NCBI GenBank assembly: GCA_965368585.1
Contig: CBDUNM010000198.1
Location: 1-8,350, forward strand
Direction: 5' to 3'
DNA: 8,350 bases
Source of the DNA: JARRQB01 sp965368585
GTDB taxonomy: Bacteria > Pseudomonadota > Gammaproteobacteria > Chromatiales > Chromatiaceae
Position 1 is the first letter of the stretch. The number at the start of each line of letters is the position of its first letter. Position numbers and translations under genes: made by a program. A model generated the notes under the pieces. It ran no database searches. It was not told the DNA's origin and saw nothing but the letters and a program-made list of their open reading frames with translations. Shown in pieces: positions 1 through 6,171 of this stretch.

Positions 1-63
1 ATCGTCATCGTCAGCCTGGCCACCGAGGCTGACGGCGAGTTTCGCCCGATTGCCACCGAGTGA
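1..63 (+). CDS. C-terminal end of an unidentified protein (partial)
   Basis: Frame 1 is open from the window edge to a TGA at 61-63 and gives 20 residues, IVIVSLATEADGEFRPIATE. The codon use is GC-rich like the minus-strand genes beside it. A hydrophobic strand followed by an Asp/Gly turn and a Pro-containing tail is seen in the last strand of some hotdog thioesterases, but 20 residues are too few to name a family. It converges on the ArsA-type gene, with about 50 bases between the two stop codons. Confidence 0.5.
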   Translation: MVIVSLATEADGEFRPIATE

Positions 64-80
64 ACCCGGTTCGCCGGGGT
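64..80. terminator. Short GC hairpin between convergent genes
   Basis: CCCGG (65-69), loop TTCG (70-73) and CCGGG (74-78) form a compact stem directly after the stop of the upstream plus-strand gene. No T-run follows on either strand, so it is at best a weak or factor-assisted terminator shared by the two converging genes. Confidence 0.3.
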
Positions 81-112
81 GGACCTGCAATTGCCGGGGG
101 CGCGGATGCGGC

Positions 113-1120
113 CTAGAACCCTTCGCGTTCCAAATGGTTGGCGAGTGCTTCGAGGGTGTCGATTCCCTGCACGTCGGTGTCGAGCAGCGGTAGGCGGGGG
201 CGACGGAAGGCGGACAATTCGCGGTCGATGCGGGCGAGATAATCGGCTTCCAGTTCACGACGCTTGCGCAGGAATTCACCGTCTGCATCGGTGGGGATGA
301 CGCGGTTGACCACGGTCGCCGCGATCGGAATGCCCGCTTCGCCGAGCGCCTTGACGGCGCGCAGTGTTTCGAGGATCGGCAGGCGCTCTGGGGTGAGCAC
401 GAACACGAAATTGCTCTGCGTGGGGTCGGAGATCGCGCGGCGGGCGTGCACGAACAGGCGCCGTCTGTTCTGTAAGGTCTCTGCAATGTCGCGCGTGCGC
501 GCGTCGAGTTCGGTGTTGGCGTCGGCCTTCGGGTCGGCCAGCGGGGAGTCGACATCGCGCCCGCGTTTCGGCGTCAGGTGCTGCAATACCTTGCCGAGCT
601 GATCGGACTTGCGGCTGTGTGAGAGCAGACCATCGGTCCACGCCGCCATGGCCTCGGGCAGGCTGAGCAGGCGCAAGGTGTGGCCGGTGGGGGCGGTGTC
701 GAAGATCAGCAGATCATGTTCGTCGTCGGTCAGCGTGACGAGGCGGGCGATGCGTTCGAGCAGCGCCGCTTCCTGTGCGCCGGGGGATTGACGCGAGAGG
801 CGCATCTGGCGCTCCATTTCGTCCATCATGCGCGGTACGGTGAAACGACGTAGTTGGCTCGTCACCCGCTTCAGATGGGCGTCCACCTCGGCATCGGGGT
901 CGATTTCGAGCGCGTCGAGATTGGGCAGCAGTCGCCGCGGCGCATCGCCAAGTTCGCGGTCGAATACATCGCCCAGGCTGTGCGCGGGGTCGGTGGATAC
1001 CACCAGCGTGCGTCGTCCGCGGCGAGCCGCAAGCATGGCAAGGCCGGCGGCGACACTGGTCTTGCCGACGCCCCCCTTGCCGCCAATCCACAGCAGGCGC
1101 CGCGCTAGCAGGTCGCGCAT
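113..1120 (-). CDS. ArsA/Get3-family ATPase without cysteines
   Basis: A 335-residue soluble P-loop ATPase of the ArsA/Get3 (TRC40) group within the SIMIBI class. Visible motifs are the deviant Walker A GGKGGVGKT at residues 13-21, the switch I-like stretch DPAHSLGD at 44-51, and the switch II/Walker B-like DTAPTGHTLRLL at 141-152. The C-terminal half carries the strand NFVFVLTPE and a later VVNRV strand typical of the fold. The length fits a single-domain Get3-like protein, not the tandem-domain plasmid ArsA. The protein contains no Cys, so it has neither the arsenite-binding Cys residues of ArsA nor the CxxC zinc site of eukaryotic Get3. The ATG at 1120 is placed just before the nucleotide-binding strand as usual for the family, but no clear Shine-Dalgarno precedes it. 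It lies 34 bases after the Cys-Cys protein, so translation may be coupled. Family call is firm; substrate is unknown. A role in arsenite export is not supported, since no arsB or arsR is present. A client or regulatory role with CstA is inference. Confidence 0.9.
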   Translation of the reverse strand: MRDLLARRLLWIGGKGGVGKTSVAAGLAMLAARRGRRTLVVSTDPAHSLGDVFDRELGDAPRRLLPNLDALEIDPDAEVDAHLKRVTSQLRRFTVPRMMDEMERQMRLSRQSPGAQEAALLERIARLVTLTDDEHDLLIFDTAPTGHTLRLLSLPEAMAAWTDGLLSHSRKSDQLGKVLQHLTPKRGRDVDSPLADPKADANTELDARTRDIAETLQNRRRLFVHARRAISDPTQSNFVFVLTPERLPILETLRAVKALGEAGIPIAATVVNRVIPTDADGEFLRKRRELEADYLARIDRELSAFRRPRLPLLDTDVQGIDTLEALANHLEREGF

Positions 1121-1154
1121 GGTTGAACGCGGTCGCCGCCATGAGCGGTCGGGC

Positions 1155-1454
1155 TCAGCAACACTTGAAGTCGTCCAGCGGGGAATGCTCCATACCCGCG
1201 CGGCGGTGCCATTCGTGAAACCGCTCCAGCAGCAACGGTTGCAGTTCCAGCGTGTACCAGGCGGCGGGGTTGGGGACCCCCATCAGCTCGGAGAACACCA
1301 TCAGCATGAAAAGATCGTCTTCGTCGCGTCGCGCGCGCGCGATCGCACCGCGATAGCGCGCGCTGTAGACCTCCTCAGCAAAGAACCGGGCCCGGCTGAA
1401 CCAGGCGCGGATGCGTTTGCCGCGACCGACCGGCTGGCCTGCATCCGCCATCAT
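1155..1454 (-). CDS. Small cory-CC-star-like protein ending in Cys-Cys
   Basis: A 99-residue protein starting at the ATG at 1454, which overlaps the cstA stop as ATGA with GGAGA just upstream. A longer reading from 1505 would lie inside cstA and is not favoured. It is basic at the N-terminus (VGRGKRIRAWFSRARFF), has a central hydrophobic helix-like part (DDLFMLMVFSELMGVPNPAAWYT), an aromatic/His region (LLERFHEWHRRAG) and finishes DDFKCC then stop. The only two cysteines are these last two residues. No signal peptide or clear membrane span is visible. The layout matches what I recall of the 'cory-CC-star' family, small proteins with an invariant C-terminal Cys-Cys. E. coli CstA and BtsT are followed by small proteins (YbdD, YjiX) that also end in Cys-Cys, so an accessory role for the transporter is plausible. 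That similarity is by position and tail, not a shown homology. It sits between cstA and the ArsA-type gene in the same likely operon. Confidence 0.8.
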   Translation of the reverse strand: MMADAGQPVGRGKRIRAWFSRARFFAEEVYSARYRGAIARARRDEDDLFMLMVFSELMGVPNPAAWYTLELQPLLLERFHEWHRRAGMEHSPLDDFKCC

Positions 1455-3124
1455 GTCTCCGCCAGTTGGCTTTCGCGACGCACCTGTTTGAGTGCTGAGG
1501 CACATTCCAGCGCGACAAGAATCGCCGCGATCAGCACGACCACGTCAAGCACCAGCAGGAAGTAGTTCTCGGCGTCGTAGAAACTCTTCAGTTGTGCAAT
1601 CAGCGCCAATACCGTCATCACGAGCAGGAACACCAGGGGTGCGAGCGTGTACCACATCGGCCGGCGCAGACGCACCAGCATTACCGTGATCACCAACAGG
1701 GTCAAACCGGCGAGCAACTGATTGGTGGTGCCGAACAGCGGCCAGACGATCAGGCCGCCCGAGCCGTCGGCGCCTGCGCCGAATGCGAGGATCAGGCAGG
1801 AGATCACCGCGAGCAGTGTGGCAATCGCAGGCTTCTTCATCCATTCCTGCTGATGGATTTCACCCCATTCCTGGAAAATGTAGCGCTGCAGGCGCAGGCC
1901 GGTATCCATCGTCGTGCCGGCAAACAGCGCCGCCATCACGGTCAGCAAGGTGGCTGCGGTGGTTTCGGGCAGGCCGATGCCGTTGCTGATGATGTAGGCG
2001 CCGCCCTCGACAAAGGCATTGACGCCGCCCTTGCCGAAGGCGTCGTACATTGCACTCCATTCTCCATACGTGGCAAAGCCCGCGGTGGCGCAGAGGATCG
2101 CACCGAGCGCCAGCATGCCCTCGCCGACCGCGCCGAAGTAGCCCACGAGGCGCGCGTCCGTCTCGCGATCGAGCTGTTTCGAGGTGGTGCCCGATGAGAC
2201 AAGACCGTGAAAACCCGAGATCGCGCCGCAGGCAATGGTGACGAACAGCAGTGGCATGATTGACGGCGTGCCCTCGGGTACATTGATATTGAACGCCGGC
2301 GTTACCAGCGACGGGTTCAGCATCAGCACGGCGCCGTAGAGGATCAACAGGCCGACGAACAACTGCAGGCCGTTGATGTAGTCACGCGGCTGCAGCAGCA
2401 CCCACACCGGCAGCAGCGAAGCGATGGCCGCATAGGCGAAGAGCAGCAGAATCCAAATGGCGTTCGCAGACAAGCCGCCAACGTTCGCGGGCAGTTCGAT
2501 CGGCATCGAGGGACCCATCCAGATGAGCGAATACAGGGCGATCACGCCGACGACCGACACCGTCACCAGGTTGATCAGGCGGCGGTAAATCAACTGACCG
2601 ATGATCAGGGCCACCACGATCGCGCCCCACACCGGCAGCACCGCGCTGGGAAACTTCACCAGCAGTCCGGCGATGACGACGCCGAACACCGCATTAACCA
2701 TGAGCAACAGCAGGAAGATCACGATCATGAAAACGCTGCGCGCACGCTTGCCGACCACATCGCCGGTTAGCGCGCCGACCGAGCGCGCCTTGTTGCGTAC
2801 GCTGGCCCATACCGCGCCCATGTCATGTACCCCGGCAAAAAACACCGTGCCCAGCGTTACCCACAGGAAAGCGGGCAGCCAGCCCCAGATCACCGCAATC
2901 GCCGGCCCCACGATTGGCGCGGCGCCAGCCACGGAAGTGAAATGGTGGCCCCACAAGACGTAACGATTGGTGGGCACGAAGTCGACGCCGTCCTCGAATT
3001 CATGCGCGGGGGTGCGAAAGTCGGGGTCGAGCCGGTAGATTTTTTCAGCGATGAATTTCGAATAGAACACATAGCCCAGCCCTATCAGGGCCAACCCAAG
3101 CACTAGTACAACGATAGCACTCAT
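1451..3124 (-). CDS. cstA: CstA-family carbon starvation transporter, short form
   Basis: A 557-residue polytopic inner-membrane protein of the CstA family, whose characterised members import pyruvate or peptides during carbon limitation. After an N-terminal membrane helix come the cytosolic stretch RLDPDFRTPAHEFEDGVDF (residues 31-49) and the family signature GHHFTSVAGAAPIVGPAIA (59-77). HDMGAVWASVRNKARSVG follows at 100-117, FHGLVSSGTTSKQLDRETDA at 305-324 and GTTMDTGLRLQRYIFQEWG near 403-421. More than a dozen hydrophobic segments can be counted. It is shorter than the roughly 700-residue E. coli protein and resembles the shorter CstA forms of other lineages. The ATG at 3124 is chosen because AGGGAG lies 8 bases upstream. 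A GTG nine bases earlier overlaps that Shine-Dalgarno and would have none of its own. Its stop overlaps the start of the Cys-Cys protein (ATGA), implying translational coupling. Substrate cannot be read from sequence. Confidence 0.95.
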   Translation of the reverse strand: MSAIVVLVLGLALIGLGYVFYSKFIAEKIYRLDPDFRTPAHEFEDGVDFVPTNRYVLWGHHFTSVAGAAPIVGPAIAVIWGWLPAFLWVTLGTVFFAGVHDMGAVWASVRNKARSVGALTGDVVGKRARSVFMIVIFLLLLMVNAVFGVVIAGLLVKFPSAVLPVWGAIVVALIIGQLIYRRLINLVTVSVVGVIALYSLIWMGPSMPIELPANVGGLSANAIWILLLFAYAAIASLLPVWVLLQPRDYINGLQLFVGLLILYGAVLMLNPSLVTPAFNINVPEGTPSIMPLLFVTIACGAISGFHGLVSSGTTSKQLDRETDARLVGYFGAVGEGMLALGAILCATAGFATYGEWSAMYDAFGKGGVNAFVEGGAYIISNGIGLPETTAATLLTVMAALFAGTTMDTGLRLQRYIFQEWGEIHQQEWMKKPAIATLLAVISCLILAFGAGADGSGGLIVWPLFGTTNQLLAGLTLLVITVMLVRLRRPMWYTLAPLVFLLVMTVLALIAQLKSFYDAENYFLLVLDVVVLIAAILVALECASALKQVRRESQLAET

Positions 3125-3132
3125 AAAATGCA

Positions 3133-3138
3133 CTCCCT
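3133..3138 (-). promoter_or_regulatory. Ribosome binding site deciding the cstA start
   Basis: On the minus strand AGGGAG is followed by 8 bases and then ATG at 3124. It overlaps the competing GTG at 3133-3131, which favours the ATG. Confidence 0.75.
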
Positions 3139-3357
3139 ATCGAGGCAGGGCGATCGGCGCGGGGCTTGGCCGGTGCAACCCAGTTTCTTGGAAAATAACA
3201 TTGCGACCGAACCCACGGTTCCCCCGGTCGTCCAACAACAATAGCCTACGCGAAACAATTCTGCGGGATGCCGGCACAGCGTAGAACAAACCGGGGGCAA
3301 ATGGACAGCGCCGATAGCAATTTCAGTATAGGTTTCTGAAAATGCAAGGGCATCTAC
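3139..3357. other. cstA upstream region, no clear promoter
   Basis: This gap separates cstA from the divergent transposon remnant. A bulged inverted repeat at 3205-3229 (GACCG-AACC, CAC, GGTT-cccc-CGGTC) would form a hairpin in a cstA leader. A short inverted repeat TTTCAG (3321-3326) / CTGAAA (3336-3341) lies close to the remnant. I found no convincing -35/-10 pair reading toward cstA. A minus-strand reading frame across 3121-3525 has no recognisable protein features. Confidence 0.4.
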
Positions 3358-3995
3358 ATGGACGGGGATATCGCCACAACTGAAATCCACCAGCTCCGCG
3401 TCGCGCTCCGCGAGATCAGCCCGGGCGCCGAGCGCTGATTCGGTCTGACAGCACCATCGCGAATTTACATTATACGCTTCAGCCCGCGATGGGTTGGAGC
3501 GTTTTTGTCTGAATCGGTTCAGCATCCACGGGAAAGACTACGGCGCTTATCACATCGGCGGGATGAGCTTCATGGATGACCCGAAAGGCGGTTCGCTTGG
3601 CGGATTTTCGCTTTCGCATCAAAGAGCGGTTCCGGTACGAGTATGACTTCGGCGACGGGTGGCAACACGATGTGCGCGTGGCGCGTAAGCTGCCGTTGGA
3701 GCCAAAGCGGAGCTACCCCGTATGCATTGGCGCACGGCGGGCCTGTCCTCCTGAGGACCGTGGCGGTCCGTGGGCGTTCATGGAACTGGAGCAACAGTAT
3801 TCGGTTTTCCATATCGCCGACCGCCTGGAAGCGATCTTCGAGGAGAAAGCGAACGATCTCGAAAACTATCGTGAAGAACTCGATGGGTGCTGCCGGTGGT
3901 TGCAGAAAGCGCATTTCGATCGGCGGGACATCAATCGCCGGTTGAGGCAGCGCGCGCACGGCGATGAAGACTGGCTGCAGCCAGTGAGCGAGTAG
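3358..3995 (+). pseudogene. PRiA4_ORF3 / IS1096 TnpR-like passenger, frameshifted
   Basis: The family's order of conserved blocks can be followed across three reading frames. Frame 1 from the ATG at 3358 (AAGGG 7 bases upstream) gives IHQLRVALREISPG and stops at 3436-3438. Frame 3 at 3444-3497 gives SDSTIANLHYTLQPAMGW. Frame 2 from 3509 gives LNRFSIHGKDYG and on to MDDPK. Frame 3 from 3576 to the TAG at 3993-3995 gives KERFRYEYDFGDGWQHDV, then YPVCIGARRACPPEDRGG and a charged C-terminus. YEYDFGDGW and the RACPPEDxGG block are hallmarks of PRiA4_ORF3 (PF07929), as I know it. At least three frame changes (near 3420-3435, 3500 and 3580) and a probable small loss where an IWRR-like block is expected show that the gene is dead. 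The last frame could still yield a 139-residue C-terminal piece from 3576, but no Shine-Dalgarno supports that start. Function of the family is poorly known. Confidence 0.8.
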
Positions 3996-4007
3996 GAGGA
4001 GGCGGAC

Positions 4008-4298
4008 ATGAAAATGAACGTTCAAGTGGTCATGGAATCGGAAGAGGGTCTGACGCTTGTGGAAGACGCGGCGTCAGTAACGCGGGATGCGTTATCCGCC
4101 GAGAACCTCGGGCTGCGTTTAACCGATACGAAAACGCTGCTTCACCGTCTCCAGGAAAGGCTGGTGAATCAACAAATCGATGAGTATCTTCACGAACAGC
4201 GTGGTTGTCCGCATGGCGGCCGTCCGCGGTTGCTCAAAGGCCACCATACGCTGGTCATTTGCACGACGTTCGGCATCATGCCGACAACCGGTACGTAG
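4008..4298 (+). pseudogene. ISKra4-family transposase, N-terminal fragment
   Basis: A 96-residue frame starting at ATG 4008, with AGGAGGAGG (3994-4002) 5 bases upstream; the Shine-Dalgarno overlaps the stop of the passenger gene. The start MKMNVQVVMESEEG, the helical middle and the block QRGCPHGGRPRLLKGHHTL match my recollection of the N-terminal region of ISKra4 transposases, where a CPxCG zinc ribbon followed by RxLKGHHT is typical. Here the second Cys of the first knuckle is Gly (CPHGG). Downstream of HHT the family resemblance is lost and the frame ends at TAG 4296-4298, far short of the several hundred residues and the catalytic DDE region expected. A frame-shifted stretch at about 4387-4490 (IEARLKRTEGLEKWF) faintly resembles a later transposase helix, which would fit an internal deletion, but I cannot confirm it. 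Confidence 0.7.
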
Positions 4299-4726
4299 AC
4301 AAAGCGCTTGGTCTGGCGCGCAGAATGACTTACCAGGCGTCAAGCCAACGGTGCGCAAAGTCACCAAGGTCTGCGGGAGTTGAATCCCGGTGGCGAAGCG
4401 AGCCATGCGGGACATTGAGGCACGTCTGAAGCGAACTGAAGGTCTAGAAAAGTGGTTCATCAAGATCGTTCCTCGGCCCCAAACAGAATAGATATTTTTT
4501 CCGCGGCGCTTGGCCGACAGGCATTTCAAGCATCGTGGTCGCGCAGAACAAGTTCTTGCAGCTGCTCCATCGTAAACACGATAAAGCTCGTGAATTCAGA
4601 GGGCTACGAGGATATCGACAGACACAAAGGTGCAGTGCACCACTACAGTCTTCAGGTAATTAATTTATTTTAATAAATTCAAGCTATAAATTTATCGAAG
4701 ACTTTTTATGATACGCGATTTATCTG

Positions 4727-4754
4727 TTGACGGTCGTCAATAACATTAGATAAT
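4727..4754 (+). promoter_or_regulatory. Candidate sigma70 promoter overlapping a palindrome
   Basis: TTGACG (4727-4732), a 16-base spacer and GATAAT (4749-4754) give a good match to -35/-10 boxes. The -35 box is one arm of TTGACG-GT-CGTCAA (4727-4740), an arrangement often used by repressors. If used, the transcript would carry a leader of about 290 bases before the gene at 5049, so the link to that gene is inference. Confidence 0.4.
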
Positions 4755-4984
4755 CAAAAGTCATCGGTAAAATACTATATCGCAATGCCTAAATATGTGA
4801 GAACATGATAAGCGTGGTGAGTAGTATTTTGATCGGATAACTTAATCCGGCGAAGACTTAAATGCGCAGTCGTCAAATCACGCAAGTTAATCATAGTTAT
4901 AAAAGATTATTTATTTAAATCAGGGAGAAGATAGGAGGCTTGGTATTATATATAAGGAAGAGAATATAACGCTAAGTAAATACA

Positions 4985-5036
4985 CCTTTTCGGTTCTCAG
5001 CATCAGAAAAGGCAATATCCTGCGTATAGAGCAGGA
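4985..5036 (+). promoter_or_regulatory. Two hairpins in the leader before 5049
   Basis: CCTTTTC (4985-4991) pairs with GAAAAGG (5006-5012). TCCTGC (5018-5023) pairs with GCAGGA (5031-5036) around a 7-base loop. The second hairpin ends only a few bases before the GGGAGG Shine-Dalgarno, so it could influence translation. I do not recognise a known riboswitch class. Confidence 0.35.
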
Positions 5037-5048
5037 AGGGAGGTTATT

Positions 5049-6095
5049 ATGCCACATTTAGAAGCTATCACTTCAAACCCGTCATCTTGTTGGTTGAGCA
5101 TTGTGGTGTCGCTTTTATTGATGATCTCAACTGAGTCACTAGCAGCTCCCATTATTTTGGAAGCGAGTGCAGACACGAACGTACGTGCTGATTTAAATGC
5201 TCGGCAAAACGACAATTATGGTTGCGACCCGGAAATCACCGTCGGCAGCGGACGGCAACCTTGGGGTACGCCCGACAAGATGCGTGGTTTGATCCAGTTC
5301 GATCTTGTGGGTATTACGCCTACAACCACTATTGTCAAAGCGATCCTGGAAGTATCTATTTATTCTGCGCCTTTGGAAGATGTAACGATCTATGTAAATC
5401 AGATCGTTGACTCTGGAGATCGAACGCCGTGGATAGAAGGTAACGGTTCAGTGTGGTCCTCTCCAATCCCGGGTTGCACCGGAGTTGACCCCGCTTATGG
5501 CGTAGCATGGTTAGGTATCGACGCCAACAACCAAACGCAGCCGGACTTTGATTCAACGGTGGAGGCAAGTGCGACTGTTTCCCGAAGCGTGAATCCAGGA
5601 GATGTAGTTCAATGGGATATCACGCCTCTGGTCCAGAAATGGATTGACGACGATGTACCGAATTACGGCATCGTATTAAGAAACGCCTTGCTCTCGGGAC
5701 GGTTTGTAGGCGTCCAGTTCAGATCTCGCGAACGTGATGCCATATATGATCATATTCCCGGTGATCCTCCAAAACTTATCATTACGTTGGTGGACAGCGA
5801 CGGAGACGGCTTCGATGCCTCAGTTGATTGCGACGATAACGACCCCGCGATCAATCCCGATGCCATCGAATTGCCGGGCAACTTCGTCGACGAGAATTGC
5901 GATGGCGATCTTGGGTACTGCGATCCCTGTCTTGAATGGAAAAATCATGGTCAATATGTACGGTGTGTTGCTCAAACTGCGGAAGACTTGGTTTTCGGGG
6001 ATTTGATCACAGAAGAAACAGGCGACGCGCTCGTGACTTCTGCCGCACAATCGAAAATTGGAAAAGCAGGCTTCGTACCTGCAGAGTGCCAATAA
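5049..6095 (+). CDS. Secreted DNRLRE-type protein with MopE-like metal-binding motif
   Basis: A 348-residue exported protein. GGGAGG sits about 7 bases before the ATG. A signal peptide is visible: a hydrophobic core LSIVVSLLLMIS (16-27), then TESLAAP with likely cleavage after LAA (31-33). Residues about 35-245 look like a DNRLRE domain, a beta-sandwich of carbohydrate-binding type: ASADTNVRADLNARQNDNYG (39-58), MRGLIQFDL (78-86), VVQWDITPLVQKWIDDDVPNYGIVLR (187-211) and PKLIITLVD (241-249). Residues 249-286 form a calcium-like DSDGDGF loop, a DCDDNDPAINPDAIE segment and DENCDGD, the pattern of the putative metal-binding motif (PF11617) named after the copper-binding MopE of Methylococcus. 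A C-terminal module (291-348, CDPCLEWKNHGQYVRCVAQ to PAECQ) with four Cys follows; I have the impression that it recurs at the ends of environmental secreted proteins, function unknown. No membrane anchor or sorting signal is visible. It stands alone between an AT-rich leader and a terminator. Base use is less GC-rich than the cstA block. The ligand is unknown. Confidence 0.85.
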   Translation: MPHLEAITSNPSSCWLSIVVSLLLMISTESLAAPIILEASADTNVRADLNARQNDNYGCDPEITVGSGRQPWGTPDKMRGLIQFDLVGITPTTTIVKAILEVSIYSAPLEDVTIYVNQIVDSGDRTPWIEGNGSVWSSPIPGCTGVDPAYGVAWLGIDANNQTQPDFDSTVEASATVSRSVNPGDVVQWDITPLVQKWIDDDVPNYGIVLRNALLSGRFVGVQFRSRERDAIYDHIPGDPPKLIITLVDSDGDGFDASVDCDDNDPAINPDAIELPGNFVDENCDGDLGYCDPCLEWKNHGQYVRCVAQTAEDLVFGDLITEETGDALVTSAAQSKIGKAGFVPAECQ

Positions 6096-6139
6096 CAAAA
6101 TATTTTGGTATAAAATAAAGTATAAGATATGTGGTTGTC

Positions 6140-6171
6140 GGCCCCGGCTAAAAGGCCGGGGCCCTTGTTTT
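6140..6171 (+). terminator. Strong intrinsic terminator after 5049-6095
   Basis: GGCCCCGGC (6140-6148), loop TAAAAG, GCCGGGGCC (6155-6163) form a perfect 9-bp stem followed by CTTGTTTT. It lies about 45 bases after the stop codon at 6093-6095. Confidence 0.85.

Larger units (their letters stand above)
3358..4298 (+). mobile_element. Remnant of an ISKra4-like element with PRiA4_ORF3 passenger
   Basis: Two adjacent plus-strand relics, a frameshifted PRiA4_ORF3-type gene and the N-terminal piece of an ISKra4-type transposase, lie in tandem with an intact Shine-Dalgarno between them. I recall PRiA4_ORF3 proteins as IS passenger genes (also annotated IS1096 TnpR-like). A pairing with an ISKra4 transposase is plausible for one composite IS. 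No terminal inverted repeats or target duplication could be identified, so the true ends are unknown. Coordinates cover only the recognisable coding relics; debris may reach about 4490. Confidence 0.6.
4299..5048. other. Gene-free stretch: IS debris then AT-rich leader
   Basis: From 4299 to about 4620 the base composition is still mixed and no frame gives a recognisable protein. A frame near 4540-4610 (NKFLQLLHRKHDKAREF) looks helical but is unassigned. From about 4640 the DNA turns strongly AT-rich. It holds a 13-base palindrome GGTGCA-G-TGCACC (4629-4641), an AT palindrome AATTTATT-TT-AATAAATT (4662-4679), a candidate promoter (4727-4754) and two leader hairpins before the next gene. The composition break suggests a recombination junction. 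Confidence 0.5.

Noticed and set aside
113..1454. Arsenic resistance locus
   Set aside because: No arsB, arsR, arsC or arsD nearby, and the ATPase lacks cysteines needed for arsenite binding.
828..1565. Long plus-strand open frame (245 codons)
   Set aside because: It lies opposite the ATPase, Cys-Cys protein and cstA genes, is rich in Arg/Ser as expected for an antisense shadow of GC-rich genes, and shows no family motif.
1592..2197. Plus-strand frame of 201 codons inside cstA
   Set aside because: Antisense to a conserved transporter domain; composition rich in Gln, Arg and Gly with no recognisable domain.
3125..3133. GTG start for cstA three codons upstream
   Set aside because: The GTG overlaps the Shine-Dalgarno that is well spaced for the ATG at 3124.
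3121..3525. Minus-strand frame of 134 codons upstream of cstA
   Set aside because: It overlaps the cstA start region and the passenger pseudogene, and has no recognisable motif or supported start.
4119..4529. Minus-strand frame of 136 codons across the transposase fragment
   Set aside because: Antisense to the ISKra4 relic and lacking any family signature.
4900..5048. GEMM/c-di-GMP riboswitch before the exported protein gene
   Set aside because: The leader lacks the conserved core sequence of that class; only two simple hairpins are seen.
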